Under the pieces are notes generated by a model. The model saw only the letters and a list, made by a program, of their open reading frames with translations, was not told where the DNA came from and made no database searches. The position numbers and the translations under genes were made by a program. DNA of 64,000 nt from the NCBI GenBank assembly GCA_900169235.1, contig FWCC01000190.1, forward strand, positions 91,009-155,008, read 5' to 3'. This DNA is from Zarea fungicola (lineage: Eukaryota > Ascomycota > Sordariomycetes > Hypocreales > Cordycipitaceae). Shown here in pieces: positions 45,601 to 57,408 of this stretch (positions are counted from its first letter, which is position 1; every line of letters starts with the position of its first letter).

Positions 45601-48600
45601 GGGGATATTATCCAGCCGACAAAAACGTGTCCAAAACTGTCTGGCATGGGCCTTTGTCCGAACCTGTTTTGAGCATTACATGAATATCATGCGCCACATG
45701 ACTAGAGGCAGCCATGATAGACGGCTCTTTGTGGTGTAGTTGCAGCGAGGGCGGGGTATGCAGATGACGAAGTGGTGGTATTCCATCTGCTGCTGCCGAA
45801 ACGGGTTGTTTGGAATCGGTCTCTTTTCGCACTGTTTGACGTTACTTGCCATTGGCAGGTCGTGAGTATTCATGACGCATGAGTGTGAACTGAATCCACC
45901 AGCTGGAAGGTTCACTACTACAGGCCCAGACAGGGTCTTTAGGTACTACATATCATCGGCGGTTTCGTTCAAGAAAACGGTACGAAAGCTCTCAACTTCG
46001 ACCAGCCCTCCAGGCCAAGAAATTCAAGAGCTCATAGCTTTGTGGACGTGTCCAGCTAGATGGTTCCGATCTCGGTTGTTGCAACTTGGCAGCTGTGATG
46101 CTGGTGCATCAAACTACAGTCCTTGTTATGCAAACAAAGTACATATCCTCTGCAGGCATAAGGATCAAAACTGATGGTGGGAAATGGTTGTTGGCAATTC
46201 GAGTTGGCAAACATATGACTTAGCTGACATGTAATTAACAATGCAATAGAGTGCGTACCAGGATTACTTTGATAAGGCCGTCAAACGAAGTTGCAAAATT
46301 TATAAAAATAAAAAAAAATAAAACCGTATTAGTCTAATGCAAAATCTGGAATACCACACGGTAGCTCCGTCTGAGCGTTGAATGTGGCAGGGGACCCCTG
46401 TAGAGAGCGCTAGGTAAGTGCGGTCAGCAGCAATTAATTTGCATGCATCTGGCAGGAGCCAAGCCATGCGAAAAGCAGAAGGTCAAACTCAAGTATGGTA
46501 AAATGCAAGCCGTCAGGCTTGCGACTGGCATTCAGTTAGTGCCGGAGCGGCTGGGGTGCGCGCTTTGCCGCCCCCCCTTTGCACCTACCAGATTCGTGGC
46601 TTCTGCAGGCTGCAGGGAGGCATGAAGTTAATACTCCATAATACTCTATGCTTGGCAGAAGTGAGTGGCGTTTTGCATACATAGTTTTGTGGCAGATGGC
46701 CGGTATTTAGTGCTGGATGGGGCCTGGTACTGGGGATAGGAAGGAACAATTTCATTGGTAGTCAATTATTGACTTGGTAACGAGAGTGCTTTTTTTTCAT
46801 TGCATTAAATGTTCAGCATCAATTCGATTGTAGCTGAATTTAGAATCAAATATTTGTACTTGTTTAGTTGGTTCTATTTTGGTTCCTGTAGAATCAAGCG
46901 GGAGGCAACGGTGCAAAACATCGCCCAGAGTGGTTACCAACCTACCAGCCAGCAACAACCACCGGGACGGACACCATGGAACTTGTTGAATGAACGAGGC
47001 CCTTGCCCAAAAAAGCAACAATTGTCTTGTCTTGCACCTTGGTCGCAAGAAGTGAAGGGGTGATAGTACTTGGGACACACGCGTTATTTCCCAGGAGTCT
47101 GTTCATGGCATGTGAGGAGGCGGCGAGACATTATGAGGCGCACTTTTTTATTCCACACACACGCTCACTCAGACCACCACACAGGTACACACAGGCTCAG
47201 GCTCACATTCTGGCGATGGTGGTGCGCGTCCTGAGGTGAGCACGCGCCGCGTCGGGAAATTTGGCCTCAAATTCGAGTGTGAGACATAGCTGGAAGCCAC
47301 TCTCCACTCGAACTGGTATGAAAAATGATAGTGAGACCAACGGGGACAGGGCTGTTTTAGTGTTTTTTCTTGCTTTTTTTTCTTTTTCCTTCTTTCGCTG
47401 CCTTGGTAAATTTATTTGCAATTAGAAGTCTGGTACCCCGATCAGATGCTCTCGGTCTGTCCCTGTCATCGTTTATAATGCTTCCTTAAGTTGGCAGCAT
47501 TCCAGTGAACGACCTGTCCTACTTATCAAGGTAGCATGAATGAGGGACATGTGCTCAACAATAGACAGTGTATCGATGAAACAGCCACCGGTGCGGAAAG
47601 CGAAGAGTGAGGAAAAATGAGCATCGCAAAGATGCTTATTGATATGAAACACATGACCGTAGCGCATTGGGAGGACAATGAGAGTGGAGGCTCGTACTCA
47701 GCTTATGCAAATGTACGAGGCGTCCTTGTTGGTGCTTTATTGGTACGGTACGTCGGCCGTCGGGTGCCGGCACCGCAGTGCCGAACTGCACCGGCCAGTT
47801 TTCCGGACAGCACGCTCCCTTGAGCATAGATCATGAGACTGTTATGGGGTGCATTTTGGCACCTTTAAAATGTTGTGATTGATCCTCATCGCTTTTATTG
47901 CCCCGAGAGTACAATCTATTTAATATCGTGCCTGGCACGTGATCCGAAAAACAACAATCGCATACTGTAGACACTATACGAGCAACGAATCAGGTAACCG
48001 TCGGGTTGTCAAAAGCTGGGTAGGGCTGTATACGCGAATATATCAATATATTGCAGAAGGCCGCGAATGGAAATTGACGGCTGTCTCCGGTGTTCTCAAC
48101 TCTAGTCACGCCAAAACATTTCCAACTGAAAGTCACCCATGACAATGTGTTTGAGGGTCATATGGCTACCGTGGTGGTTCTGCCATTTTGTACTTGGCTC
48201 TGTGGGCAGGCAACGCGGGCTAGCTGAAATAGCACGACACATGCTCTCAACGTGCATGAATTAAAAGCCCAGACTTGGGCCAGAGGCAAGAGGCTAGAGA
48301 AGGCTAGGCGGCACGCCACAAAAGCCGCTGCCGATTGGCTTACTGGTACCGGGTCACTACTAACTAATTTGCCCGAGCCTGGCTTGGTTCGACTAGGAGC
48401 AGGTAGAGTTTGGCGAACCAATTCATCGTTCAGCAAAGGACAAAACGCAGTTGATGAAGCGGCCCTACCTACTAATCAACTACCTAGTATTGGATACAGG
48501 GGACTATGGCAAGGGTGACAAGGTGGCTCTCCTACTGGCTACAGCCCGCTGTACTGGTAAAGCCATCGACCAGGATGACCTACCCACCCTACCCACTAAG

Positions 48601-50705
48601 ATCGTGCTGTGCCTTGACAAAGAGCGAAAACTCAAATTCAACATTGTTCCCATGACTGACACTCGGTACTACCGCGGTCTACAGAGTACTGCCTGGGTAC
48701 CTACTTTGCTAACCTACCTTTTAGCACTTTTAATACGTAGTAGGTCTCTACGGTTGACCGTCGGTACCTCCTTCAGCGTAATAAACGCCCAGCCCAGTGG
48801 CAAGCAGCCAACTTGTTCAGGAATGGTAAACTTTGCGTCTTGCCTGCCCGTCGAAAGAGCGTTTTGTTGGGCTAATCAATTTCAGACTTTGGCTTTCTGG
48901 GAGCAGACTAGCAACGATATTCTTTCCTATCCGTAGATATTTCGAGTGCTAGGCTAGGCAGGAAGCGCGAGAGGGAATATCTCCAACAGTCGTCCCGGGT
49001 TTGCAGTGGGATTTATCGCCCAAATCTCCGTATCCCATATGGCCTAACACCACGCCCAGATTTTTGGCCCGCGACTTCTCAAAAATGCGTTGTGAGAAGC
49101 CAAAGGCTTGACTAATGACAGGGAGGGCCAAAGGGAGGGGGGAAGGCCACGCCCGGCTCCACGTATGATCTTCGCTTCTCGTAGCCACTTGCCCTTCCTG
49201 CTCATCGCGGCTTACCCACCTTGTCCCAATTAGTTAGTTCGAAACCAAGCTGGCTGTCTGCCCCTCCCGCTAGCCTTGTAGTTGGTGCGCCGCTGCCCGT
49301 AACGTGGTATGCAAGTATGGTACGGAGCTGATGAGGGCTGTGGGTTGTGTGCAGGCAAGCAAGTACGGAGGACTATAAAGCACTTATTAGCAATATACCA
49401 ATAAGCCGTGTGCATGCAGGTTCATGCCAACTGTACCCTACCGACTCTAGCGAGCAGGTAGTGTGTTCGCAACTTAAAAAGCCGGCAAACCCGCGGGAAG
49501 CGAAATTTTGCGGGAAGAAAAAAAAAAAAAAAGGAAAAGCAACAAAGAAAACAGCAACAACAGCAATAAGTAAAATGAATGAATTGTTCATGTGGTTGCT
49601 TTTTTTTTCGTTTTCTTCATCTTTTGCTACCTACAAGCTATGGCTCATGCCGGGTACTACCTATTAGTTATACCTCAAATCTGAAAGCCCTTGACACGCC
49701 CTGATTGCTCGCCCCGTTGGGGGCGCTGCTGAGAAGCCACCTTTAAGGTGGCCTTCAAGAGGCCAAGGGGCTGCACGAGTAATTTATGCGCACATGCAAT
49801 CTACTAAAAGTCCGGCCAAGAAGCCTCGCAGGCTTCGAGTTACTCGCTAAAATCTTCCTCTAGGACCCGCCTAAACCGTCCCGCCGCCGCGTTTTCCCAA
49901 GGCAAATGGCACTAAGCTCCAGCTTCTCCAGTTCTCCAGCGCCCGCCTGCCCAGGTGGGCAAGGTACCAGCTGTAGGTATCCCTGCTTGCTGTGCCTTTA
50001 GTGTAGTTGCAGTTGCTGTCCCGCCTGCACCTCCTGCACCTGCCTCGTCGCACGGCACGCCTTCCACTGTAGTTTTCCTTGTCCCCGGCCCCAGTCCTTT
50101 TCCAATGTAGGCATTCGTTCGCCTTTTACTTCTCGCGCAAGACATCATCATCTTGCGCTTCTCTCAGACTCTCCTCTTCTCCCTAGCACACCTCTATCTT
50201 CCCCATCCGTGTGCCGTCCCTTTTAGGCCGTTTTGTCTCTCTCTACCATACTGTCGCTTTTTTTATCCTCAACACCCACATTTGCTAGACATTGTGTCTC
50301 TGCAGCGACGAATGTGCAGCTCGCCGGCCTACCTACTGTCTAACATTTCGGAACCACCAAGGGCGCTTCACATACAACTACCTAAACTGCTACGGCGTGT
50401 GACGACGGCAAACCAAGACTACAACCACTATATCTAGTTCGGCGGCGCATACCAAGCCTGCAAATCTGTATCGGCTGTTTCCTCGATTGCGTCTGATTTA
50501 TATCCGATTCGCTTGCCATATTGCTCCGCCTTGGGCGTAGTGGTCCAGTTGCCAGCCATGTTGCGCAACCGCATATAGATTGCCCTGCCACGTCGACTCC
50601 GATGACAGACACTTCCCGGAACCCTCTACTGTTTCCCAACCGCTCTGCATCCTCGTCGGCTTCTAGGTCTGGCCTGCGTTAGCGACAACAGCCAACACCG
50701 GCACA
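42674..50705. other. 8-kb gene-poor region
   Basis: No gene could be supported here. The left 1 kb is the promoter side of the protease-like gene, and the right 500 bp is a CT-rich leader of the gene at 50706. The rest has scattered short open frames, a small tandem repeat of CTTGGAAA (45097-45120), AGGTA/TACCT-rich stretches (about 48440-48780 and 49620-49680) and a hairpin-capable word near 49735-49752. A possible coding relic at 45246-45540 is discussed in the findings. Confidence 0.45.
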
Positions 50706-52882
50706 ATGAGAGTCGATCCCGCTCTTTTGCTCCTCGCAACACTTATTGCCTCGCCCACATCTGCTTCTTCACAAAAAGGTAAATTCCAAAGGATCTCTTG
50801 TTTCATATAATCTGCCATTACTAGTTATCAACCGAGTTATTGTCGGCATGAGGTTCAAAGCACTATATCAGACTGGCTCAAGATGTCGTATGCACACTCG
50901 CTGATCTCTGTTTAGATGCCCTCCGTGGCAATTCTCCTGCACCGTTTGCCATCGCCAACAGCTCATCCATCTCCACAGGCCTGTTCAGGACATCAACCAG
51001 CATATCCACCACATCGTTAATACACTCATCGGATAGCTCATCAACTGGCACATCCTTCATGCCAACATCATTGCCAACAACTCTGTTATCAGCAGTCACC
51101 TCAACAAGACCGTCCACTACCTCCACACAGCCCAGCTCCAGCACAAATAATGCGTCCAGCACTTCTCAAACATTTTCCTCGACTAAGAAGACCATATCAC
51201 GCCCAACTACACGGCGCGGTACAAGTCAGCCGTACAATTCGACAACCCGGGGCTCAACTTCATATACACCTACCTCCAAACCTGTTCCGTTATCAAATAG
51301 CACAACAACCACTTTCAAGTCAACAACACGCCACAAATCTACCCGCACCACTAACCGACCAGCTTCCTCTACTGCTCAACTCCCTCCTGGCTACACAATA
51401 ACAAGAATTCCCTGCAGTACCACTTACAATGAGACAAGCAACCAGGGTGATTGCCACGGCGGCTCAATCATCAGGATCGTACCAACCTGCACGCCGCTAC
51501 CTTCATCAAAGTCATTTACCCAGTTTCTTATCGTCCACACATCTACCATCACATTTACGGGCAACAGATCTGACTACAGGCCGCCATATAAACCCATTGA
51601 GACCCCCAACTACTGCAATCCCAATGTTTTCCCATCAGTTCCCAGCTTCGCGCCTGGTGATAAGACATGGGGTGGCTTCGTCGGTACCATGCCAATGACT
51701 ACCGAAACCTTTACCGTTGAAGGTCAGCATGTCACGGCGGTACTTCCAATAGTAGAACCGACTGAAGTGGCGCATGTTCCCATTTCAACATTTATTACGA
51801 CGGATAAGAACCCCTCTGTTGTCTACCCGTCTGAACCACCTCCCGATTACAGCCAGACCTGGGGAGGAGGCATCGGTGGGAGCGGCGACAAGACGCCTGT
51901 TGATGGAGGAGATCCTGGCCCTGTAACAAAACCTCCAATGTACACCATTACGGCAGGACCTAACTCGGTCATTATCAACGCGCAGACATTCACCGTTGCC
52001 CCAGGAAGCAGCTCGACTGTCACTGTCAATGGCGGTGGGGTATTTACCATCAAACCTACTGCCGTCGTAGGCCAGGGGACAACCATCGCGAGGCCACCCC
52101 TGATAACAGGACCATCGTCGTCCATCTTGGGTGGCATCCCTGTCACATCGGCTGGACCCAATCTTGACATTGGCGGAGGCACCTTTGCCATCCCTACATC
52201 AGCTGCCACTACTGTTGTTGTAAACGGCAAGGCTGTCACTATCAACCCAGACGGTGTTACTATCGATGGCGACAGCATGGGCTTTCTGAAGCCAACTGCC
52301 GCCTTTGACGTTCTTGTCACTGGTGGCGAGATGCTGACGGCTATCGGGCGCAGTGTCGTCGTGCTCCATTCCGTGACATATACGTACGGAATTGGTATCG
52401 CCCCTGTGGTTCAGGTCATCAACGGTGATACCATAGATATTGAGCCGACAGGAGTGCTTGTACACGGTTCGACCCTCGGCGGAGTCTCTGCCAATCCTAC
52501 GGAAACTGAATACGAGATTGTTGGGGGTGCCACGATTGCCAAGATACCACCCTCCATGGTTATTGTGAATGGTATTACATATGCTGTCGGCCCAGGCTCA
52601 AACTTGCGAACGTTGGTCATTGGCGATCAAACCCTGACTTTGGGTCCTGTTGGCGTCGTAATGGCCAGCACAACGATGAAATTTCCCCTCAATGCCGAAG
52701 TCACTGCCACCATCACAGGTCAGACGGCTGGCACTTCTATGCCACAGGAAACAAGCAAGGGCGAGGAAGATGCCGGCTGCTCATTGCGGCCGGATCCTCG
52801 CGTTATTCTGGCTTGTCTCTGCATTGTTTTTGGCGTTTTTATGAGTTTATGCAAATCCGGTTGCTTTATATTTGGGAATTGA
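50706..52882 (+). CDS. Secreted Ser/Thr-rich surface protein with a repeated beta-rich unit (679 aa, 2 exons)
   Basis: The function is unknown; it is probably a cell-wall or surface protein. Exons are 50706-50778 and 50916-52882 (GTAAAT...GTTTAG, frame kept). Exon 1 encodes a clear signal peptide, MRVDPALLLLATLIASPTSAS. Residues about 30-150 are almost pure Ser/Thr/Pro with NSS/NST sequons, suited to heavy O-glycosylation. A Cys-containing region (ITRIPCSTTYNETSNQGDC) and a Pro/Gly-rich stretch follow. From about residue 366 a unit of roughly 55-67 residues recurs four times, each with an 'I(V)NG..T..VGPGS' type core (IINAQTFTVAPGSS; VVNGKAVTINPDG; VINGDTIDIEPTG; IVNGITYAVGPGS). The C-terminus ends in a Cys-rich hydrophobic segment (VILACLCIVFGVFMSLC), either a membrane anchor or a GPI signal. 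A second intron cannot be excluded. Confidence 0.85.
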
Positions 52883-53821
52883 GCTTCCAATGGCATGCTC
52901 CAGTTCAGTGTACTAACTTTTTTCTTTTTATGGAACTTTGATTCAGATATGAGGATGAGACAGCAGGGTATGCCTCGGAGTTTTTGGTTTATATATATCC
53001 TGGGTATTTATTATGTCCGCGAGCGAATTGGCCTTGCATATGTTTGAGATTTTTGATACTTTACATGTATGTATTTTTCGTCCTACAAAAGACGCACAAT
53101 AAAGAAATATGAAGACTTTCCCCAAACAATACGTTGCATGAATGGGCAAGTGAAAATTATACGAGGTTTGCAGCCACATGGCTGTGTAAGGTATTGCCAG
53201 AGCGCCATGGCGCTCTGTGCCAAGAACTCGCCTACTTCCTTCGCGTGTCGGGTATCCATTGCGACGAACGCACAGAGGGCATCTAGGCACTTTCACAACA
53301 CCGAAAGCAACAGAAGATCCGACCAGGCATGGGAGGAGACAAATTGATGAAACAGTCCAACATGCGCTCGGATTGGACTTGTTGCAAGTTTCTACTGGTT
53401 GTAATGGAAAATGGATAAGCAGCAATGTTAGCCAGCCATTTCGTTTGAGAAGTCTCCAAATTGGCTCTTCTCCAGAGCCAGCTCTTTCGAGCGCCCGTCA
53501 CAAAAAGAGGTATAAGGGGAACCAGACGGTGGAACGCGATCAAAGTATTATTAAAAGCAAACAAAAGAAGTATTGTGGTACCCTCAAGATACAGTAATGT
53601 CTCTCGAGAGCCTAGATAGCACTCAGCGGCGACCTTCTAGCACGCCCCTTTTGAGAGAGTATAAGAAGGAGCACCGGGTGGTAAGAATGATAATAAGGCT
53701 GTATGCGCGTTCTGCACAAACGGTTCAGAGTAAACGAGAACAAAACCATACCGAATCAAACAAAAAGTTCCTGCACTCAAAGAGAGGAAAGTAAGCTCCA
53801 TTTCCTACGCACAACGGGTGA
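52883..53821. other. Convergent spacer containing a 20-bp perfect palindrome
   Basis: This lies between the 3' ends of the surface-protein gene and the Ufo1-like gene. A perfect 20-bp palindrome is at 53198-53217. No gene is supported. Confidence 0.55.
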
Positions 53822-56800
53822 TCACCATCTCGTCACACCTTTACCCTTGCTACTACCGTTGCCCGTAGCAAGCGGAGGGAATTCCTGGTCCACTTCCGAG
53901 TACGACTCCCTCCCACGATGGCTTTCAGTCTGCGGCTGCTGATCTTCCTCTTGCATGCTCAGACTAATGGCAAGTGCCAAGTCGGCATCAGCGTCTGCAG
54001 CTTGGTACACAGCTGCACGACTTGAAGAAGAGCCGCCAATGCTTTCTACAATGTCAGGGAGCACCCTTGGTGACGACGTTGACGCGGTTGACGAGTTCTG
54101 GCGCCGGCTAGCACCACTGCGTTTGCTGGTGCTCTTCTTCTTGCTGCCCTTGCTCTTTTCTCTGTACGTGATGGCAAACTCAAACTCGTCCGTGCTGCTC
54201 CGCTGCGGCGACTGACCACGGTCGTTGACGCCCTCGAACAGTGACAGGCGAATAGCCTGCTGGATCTGCTCCTCGTACTCATCCTCGTCGTCTGTTGTCA
54301 GGTTTTGCTGCAGTGGACTGGACTCCACGAAGCTAGCCTCCGGCGTGGTTGCGTCCGCCGTACTATGGCTGCAGGTCGACTCTGTATCTGCACCAGTGGT
54401 GTCGGCGGCCGAGTCGCTGGCGCGGCGCACCTCGTCCGCGAGAAATGTTTCCTCCGATATCATCTGCATGTACTCGAAGGCTTCCTGCTCGGTGAGATCG
54501 CCGAGTGCGCCGACGCCGAAGCGCTTGCGCAGGCGGTTTTGCTCACGCGCACGATGCTCGTTCTCATGGCGCAGCTCTTCCTCCTCTTCGAAGATGTAGC
54601 CCGATACATTGCTACCAAACCGGCGGCCAGCGGCACGGCCTTGCGCATCAGAGTGTCGCAGGCGCCTCTTTCGGCCAGCAGAACTGGCCTTGGAGCTGTA
54701 TGACCAGTAGCGTAAAAAGGCACCAAATGCCACTACACCGCGAAGGACAGTTGGATCCGAGTCTAGGAAGATGGCACCCACGGAAGAGTAGTTAGTCGCT
54801 TGGAGGGTAGGATTCATACTAATCATATAGCGAGGCACTCGGCCATTTGACCGAGCATTGAGTGTCCTAATCGGCTCCGAGGTTGAGGCAAGAGGATCCC
54901 AGGCCTGAACCAAGCCGTCACTTCCACCATGGACGAGGTACAGAGACGAGGCTGCAACGCAGGAAATCGAAGGTGATTCCGTTTGAATGATGCGGCATGG
55001 CCCAACAGTGTGTGGCCGCATATCTCTGGCGTTCCACACTAGGACTGCGCCCGAATTTGTTCCGACGGTAAGAAAACGGGCTCTACGTCCGGGGATCTCC
55101 TTGACATTGCGGTCACCCTCGGCGTCGTTCAGCATTAGAGTCTCATTTGAAGCATGGAGAAGATCTTCGCTCAAAGTGACAATTGCGTGGGCAGAGTTGT
55201 CTAGAGCACTAGCCGTGATTATGGTATTTTCTGGCGCTTTACACTCAAAGGTGGTAGTTTGCCAGTCATCTAAAGGTGCAGAAGGGGCATTTGGCGAATA
55301 AGGTGTGGGTGGCGGTGATCTGGGGGACTGAGGCTCGGGTGTACTCTCTACTCCAGCTCGTCCAAATAAAGAAGGTGCCAAAGCAGGCGGCCGTTTTGCC
55401 GCCGATGGTGTCCGTTCGTCTGTGCTGGTTGATCTGCAGTGTCTTGTGACACGCTTCTCCTGGCCATGTCCACAATCGATGACAAAAATGCCTTCGCCAG
55501 CGTGCTTGCCATCGTCGTTTGCAAAGTCTACCTCAAGCTTGCGTTGCATATCCCAGCCCACGCAGACATTTAGGAAGTGATTCGGCTGGTAGCGCATAAA
55601 GGTCTCGATCTCCTTTGCCTCGGCAACAATTTGGCTGTCACTCAATTTCATAGTATTGGCCGGGGTTCTTGGCGAGTAGGTACCACGGATAGCATTCATG
55701 TCTAGTTCGTCGGGCCGCGCCGATCTGCGTGTTTCCTCGACCAAGTGCCAGTATGCAGATCTCCCAGCAAGCCAGGCATTGACAAGGGAATTGTTGGCGG
55801 AGTCTTGCCCCGCTACAGGTTTGGGTGTCTCGGTGAGATAGAATACCTCTCCCAAGGCATTCAAAGCCACAGCCCAGATTCTTGATGATAATCGGCGACG
55901 GACAGAATAGTTGTCATCAACCTTGATGGAGACGATGGGTACACCGGGACTGAGAACCCAACGTGCGGTCATGTCACCGTAAGAGTATCGGGGGCCACTG
56001 GGATCTGATCCAAGCGAATAAGAAGTGATGACGCCGAGTGTAGAGCCAGTGAGTATGCCACACATTGAGGATGTGGTGGCTGGCACAGAAGACGATTTGG
56101 CGATCCAGACACTACTAATTGCTTCAACGACGTCTGGAATGCGAGGGATATCAGGCCGGTGATCCTCTGAATCTGGATCAGAGCCAAGATAACGGCCGGA
56201 TATGTCGTGAGCACTGCGGAAGTAGGCACGACCGCCCGGAAATCCTTCACCAGCGACAACGCCGTACAGCTGGCTAACATCCATGACATTATCTGTAGCG
56301 GCTGGGCCATCTCCAAGACCGTATGGGGCAAGACCAGGAGTTATTTCCTCGATCTGAGCAGACGAATAGCTATCCTTCAAACCCCACGCCTCAATCTTGC
56401 CTGTCGTTGGGTCGCTCATAGTTGCTACACCTAGTGTACCCGAGCCCTGGATAGCACGAGGGGGCTTCTTGCTATTGTCAAAGATTGCATGGACATTGCT
56501 GATTAGCCAAGGGAGTTTTGAGTTGTAGGTGAGTACAGCGCTCGACTTCTTGCCAAGCTGACTTGCTCGGACCGAGGAGCCAATAGCACCAGCATTGGTA
56601 TTGGGCTTGCCCTTTCCCAGACTGCGGATAAGTCTGGTTCGGAAGACGTATTCACTTCGCCAGGTGGCAAGGGGGGTCAGTCTACCAAAGTAGCGTGTCT
56701 CGGAGCGAACAAGATCCGATGACGGCTCAGACCAAAGGTCAGTAGCGGCCCTCATATGCTTCTCCTCCAGGCTTGCATGGCCTGGGAAGTAGCGCAGAAA

Positions 56801-57408
56801 GGCCAAACGCCAGATGTGCGGTGTAGTTGCCAGGACGTAAAAGCGTTTGGAGACGAGTGCTACAGCACTATGCGAATCTGGGTGCAAATGAGACAGGATG
56901 GTTGTCAAGATTTCTGTTGTTCTTGGTTAGGGTGAGGCACTTCGTAGATCGACTCAATTTATTCTGCTGAAAGTCAACGTTGTGGAGGAGTTGACTAACC
57001 ATTTGGAATGTCAGTCAGCTGAGTCCCTCTAGGCTCTCCAGCGGCACGCTTGATGACTTTAAAGCCCAGCGCCTGTCTGGTAGTAGACGGGGTTAGCGCA
57101 TTCTCGTAATCGGCAATTCGCTGTCCAGGGGCAGTTGCGAGAAGCTTGTCATGACGAGCGCCTTTGGCGTTCTGCAGCCTCAGTCCGCGTAATTTTTGGT
57201 CAAGTTGGTTGACGTCGATACCGTTGTCGGCCGACGCGCGCCGGACAGAGCGCGATGAGGAGCGGCTGCTGGAGGAGGCGGCAGAGTGCACTCGATAGAG
57301 GGCGATTGGTTCTTGATAAACATTGCCATGTTGAGAACTCGACGAGGGAGTAGCTGAGTCGGTTGGGGGGTTGGTCGATTCTGAAGTCACGGTTGGCTCT
57401 CGGGGCAT
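53822..57408 (-). CDS. F-box protein with C-terminal ubiquitin-interacting motifs, Ufo1-like (1166 aa, 2 exons)
   Basis: This is a probable substrate adaptor of an SCF ubiquitin ligase. Exons are 57000-57408 and 53822-56913 on the minus strand. The intron GTTAGT...CAACAG falls inside the F-box, and the join restores LTDIPNEILTTILSHLHPDS...VSKRFYVLATTPHIWRLAF (about residues 131-178). The frame is open above 57408 only to a GTG, so the ATG at 57408 (MPREPTVTSES) is chosen. The middle 700 residues contain WD-like blade fragments (GAVLVWNARDM, YLVHGGSDGLVQAWDPLAS), suggesting a beta-propeller. Near the C-terminus two UIM motifs are visible: EEQIQQAIRLSLFEG (about residue 1010) and DLALAISLSMQEED (about 1107). 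F-box, then WD-like propeller, then UIMs is the layout of yeast Ufo1, though this protein is far longer. The last residues are basic (GKGVTRW). Confidence 0.88.

Noticed and set aside
50153..50437. 94-codon frame beginning MRFSQTLLFSLAHLYLP upstream of the surface-protein gene
   Set aside because: It lies in a CT-rich leader or promoter tract that gives Leu/Pro/Ser-rich frames. It has no family resemblance.
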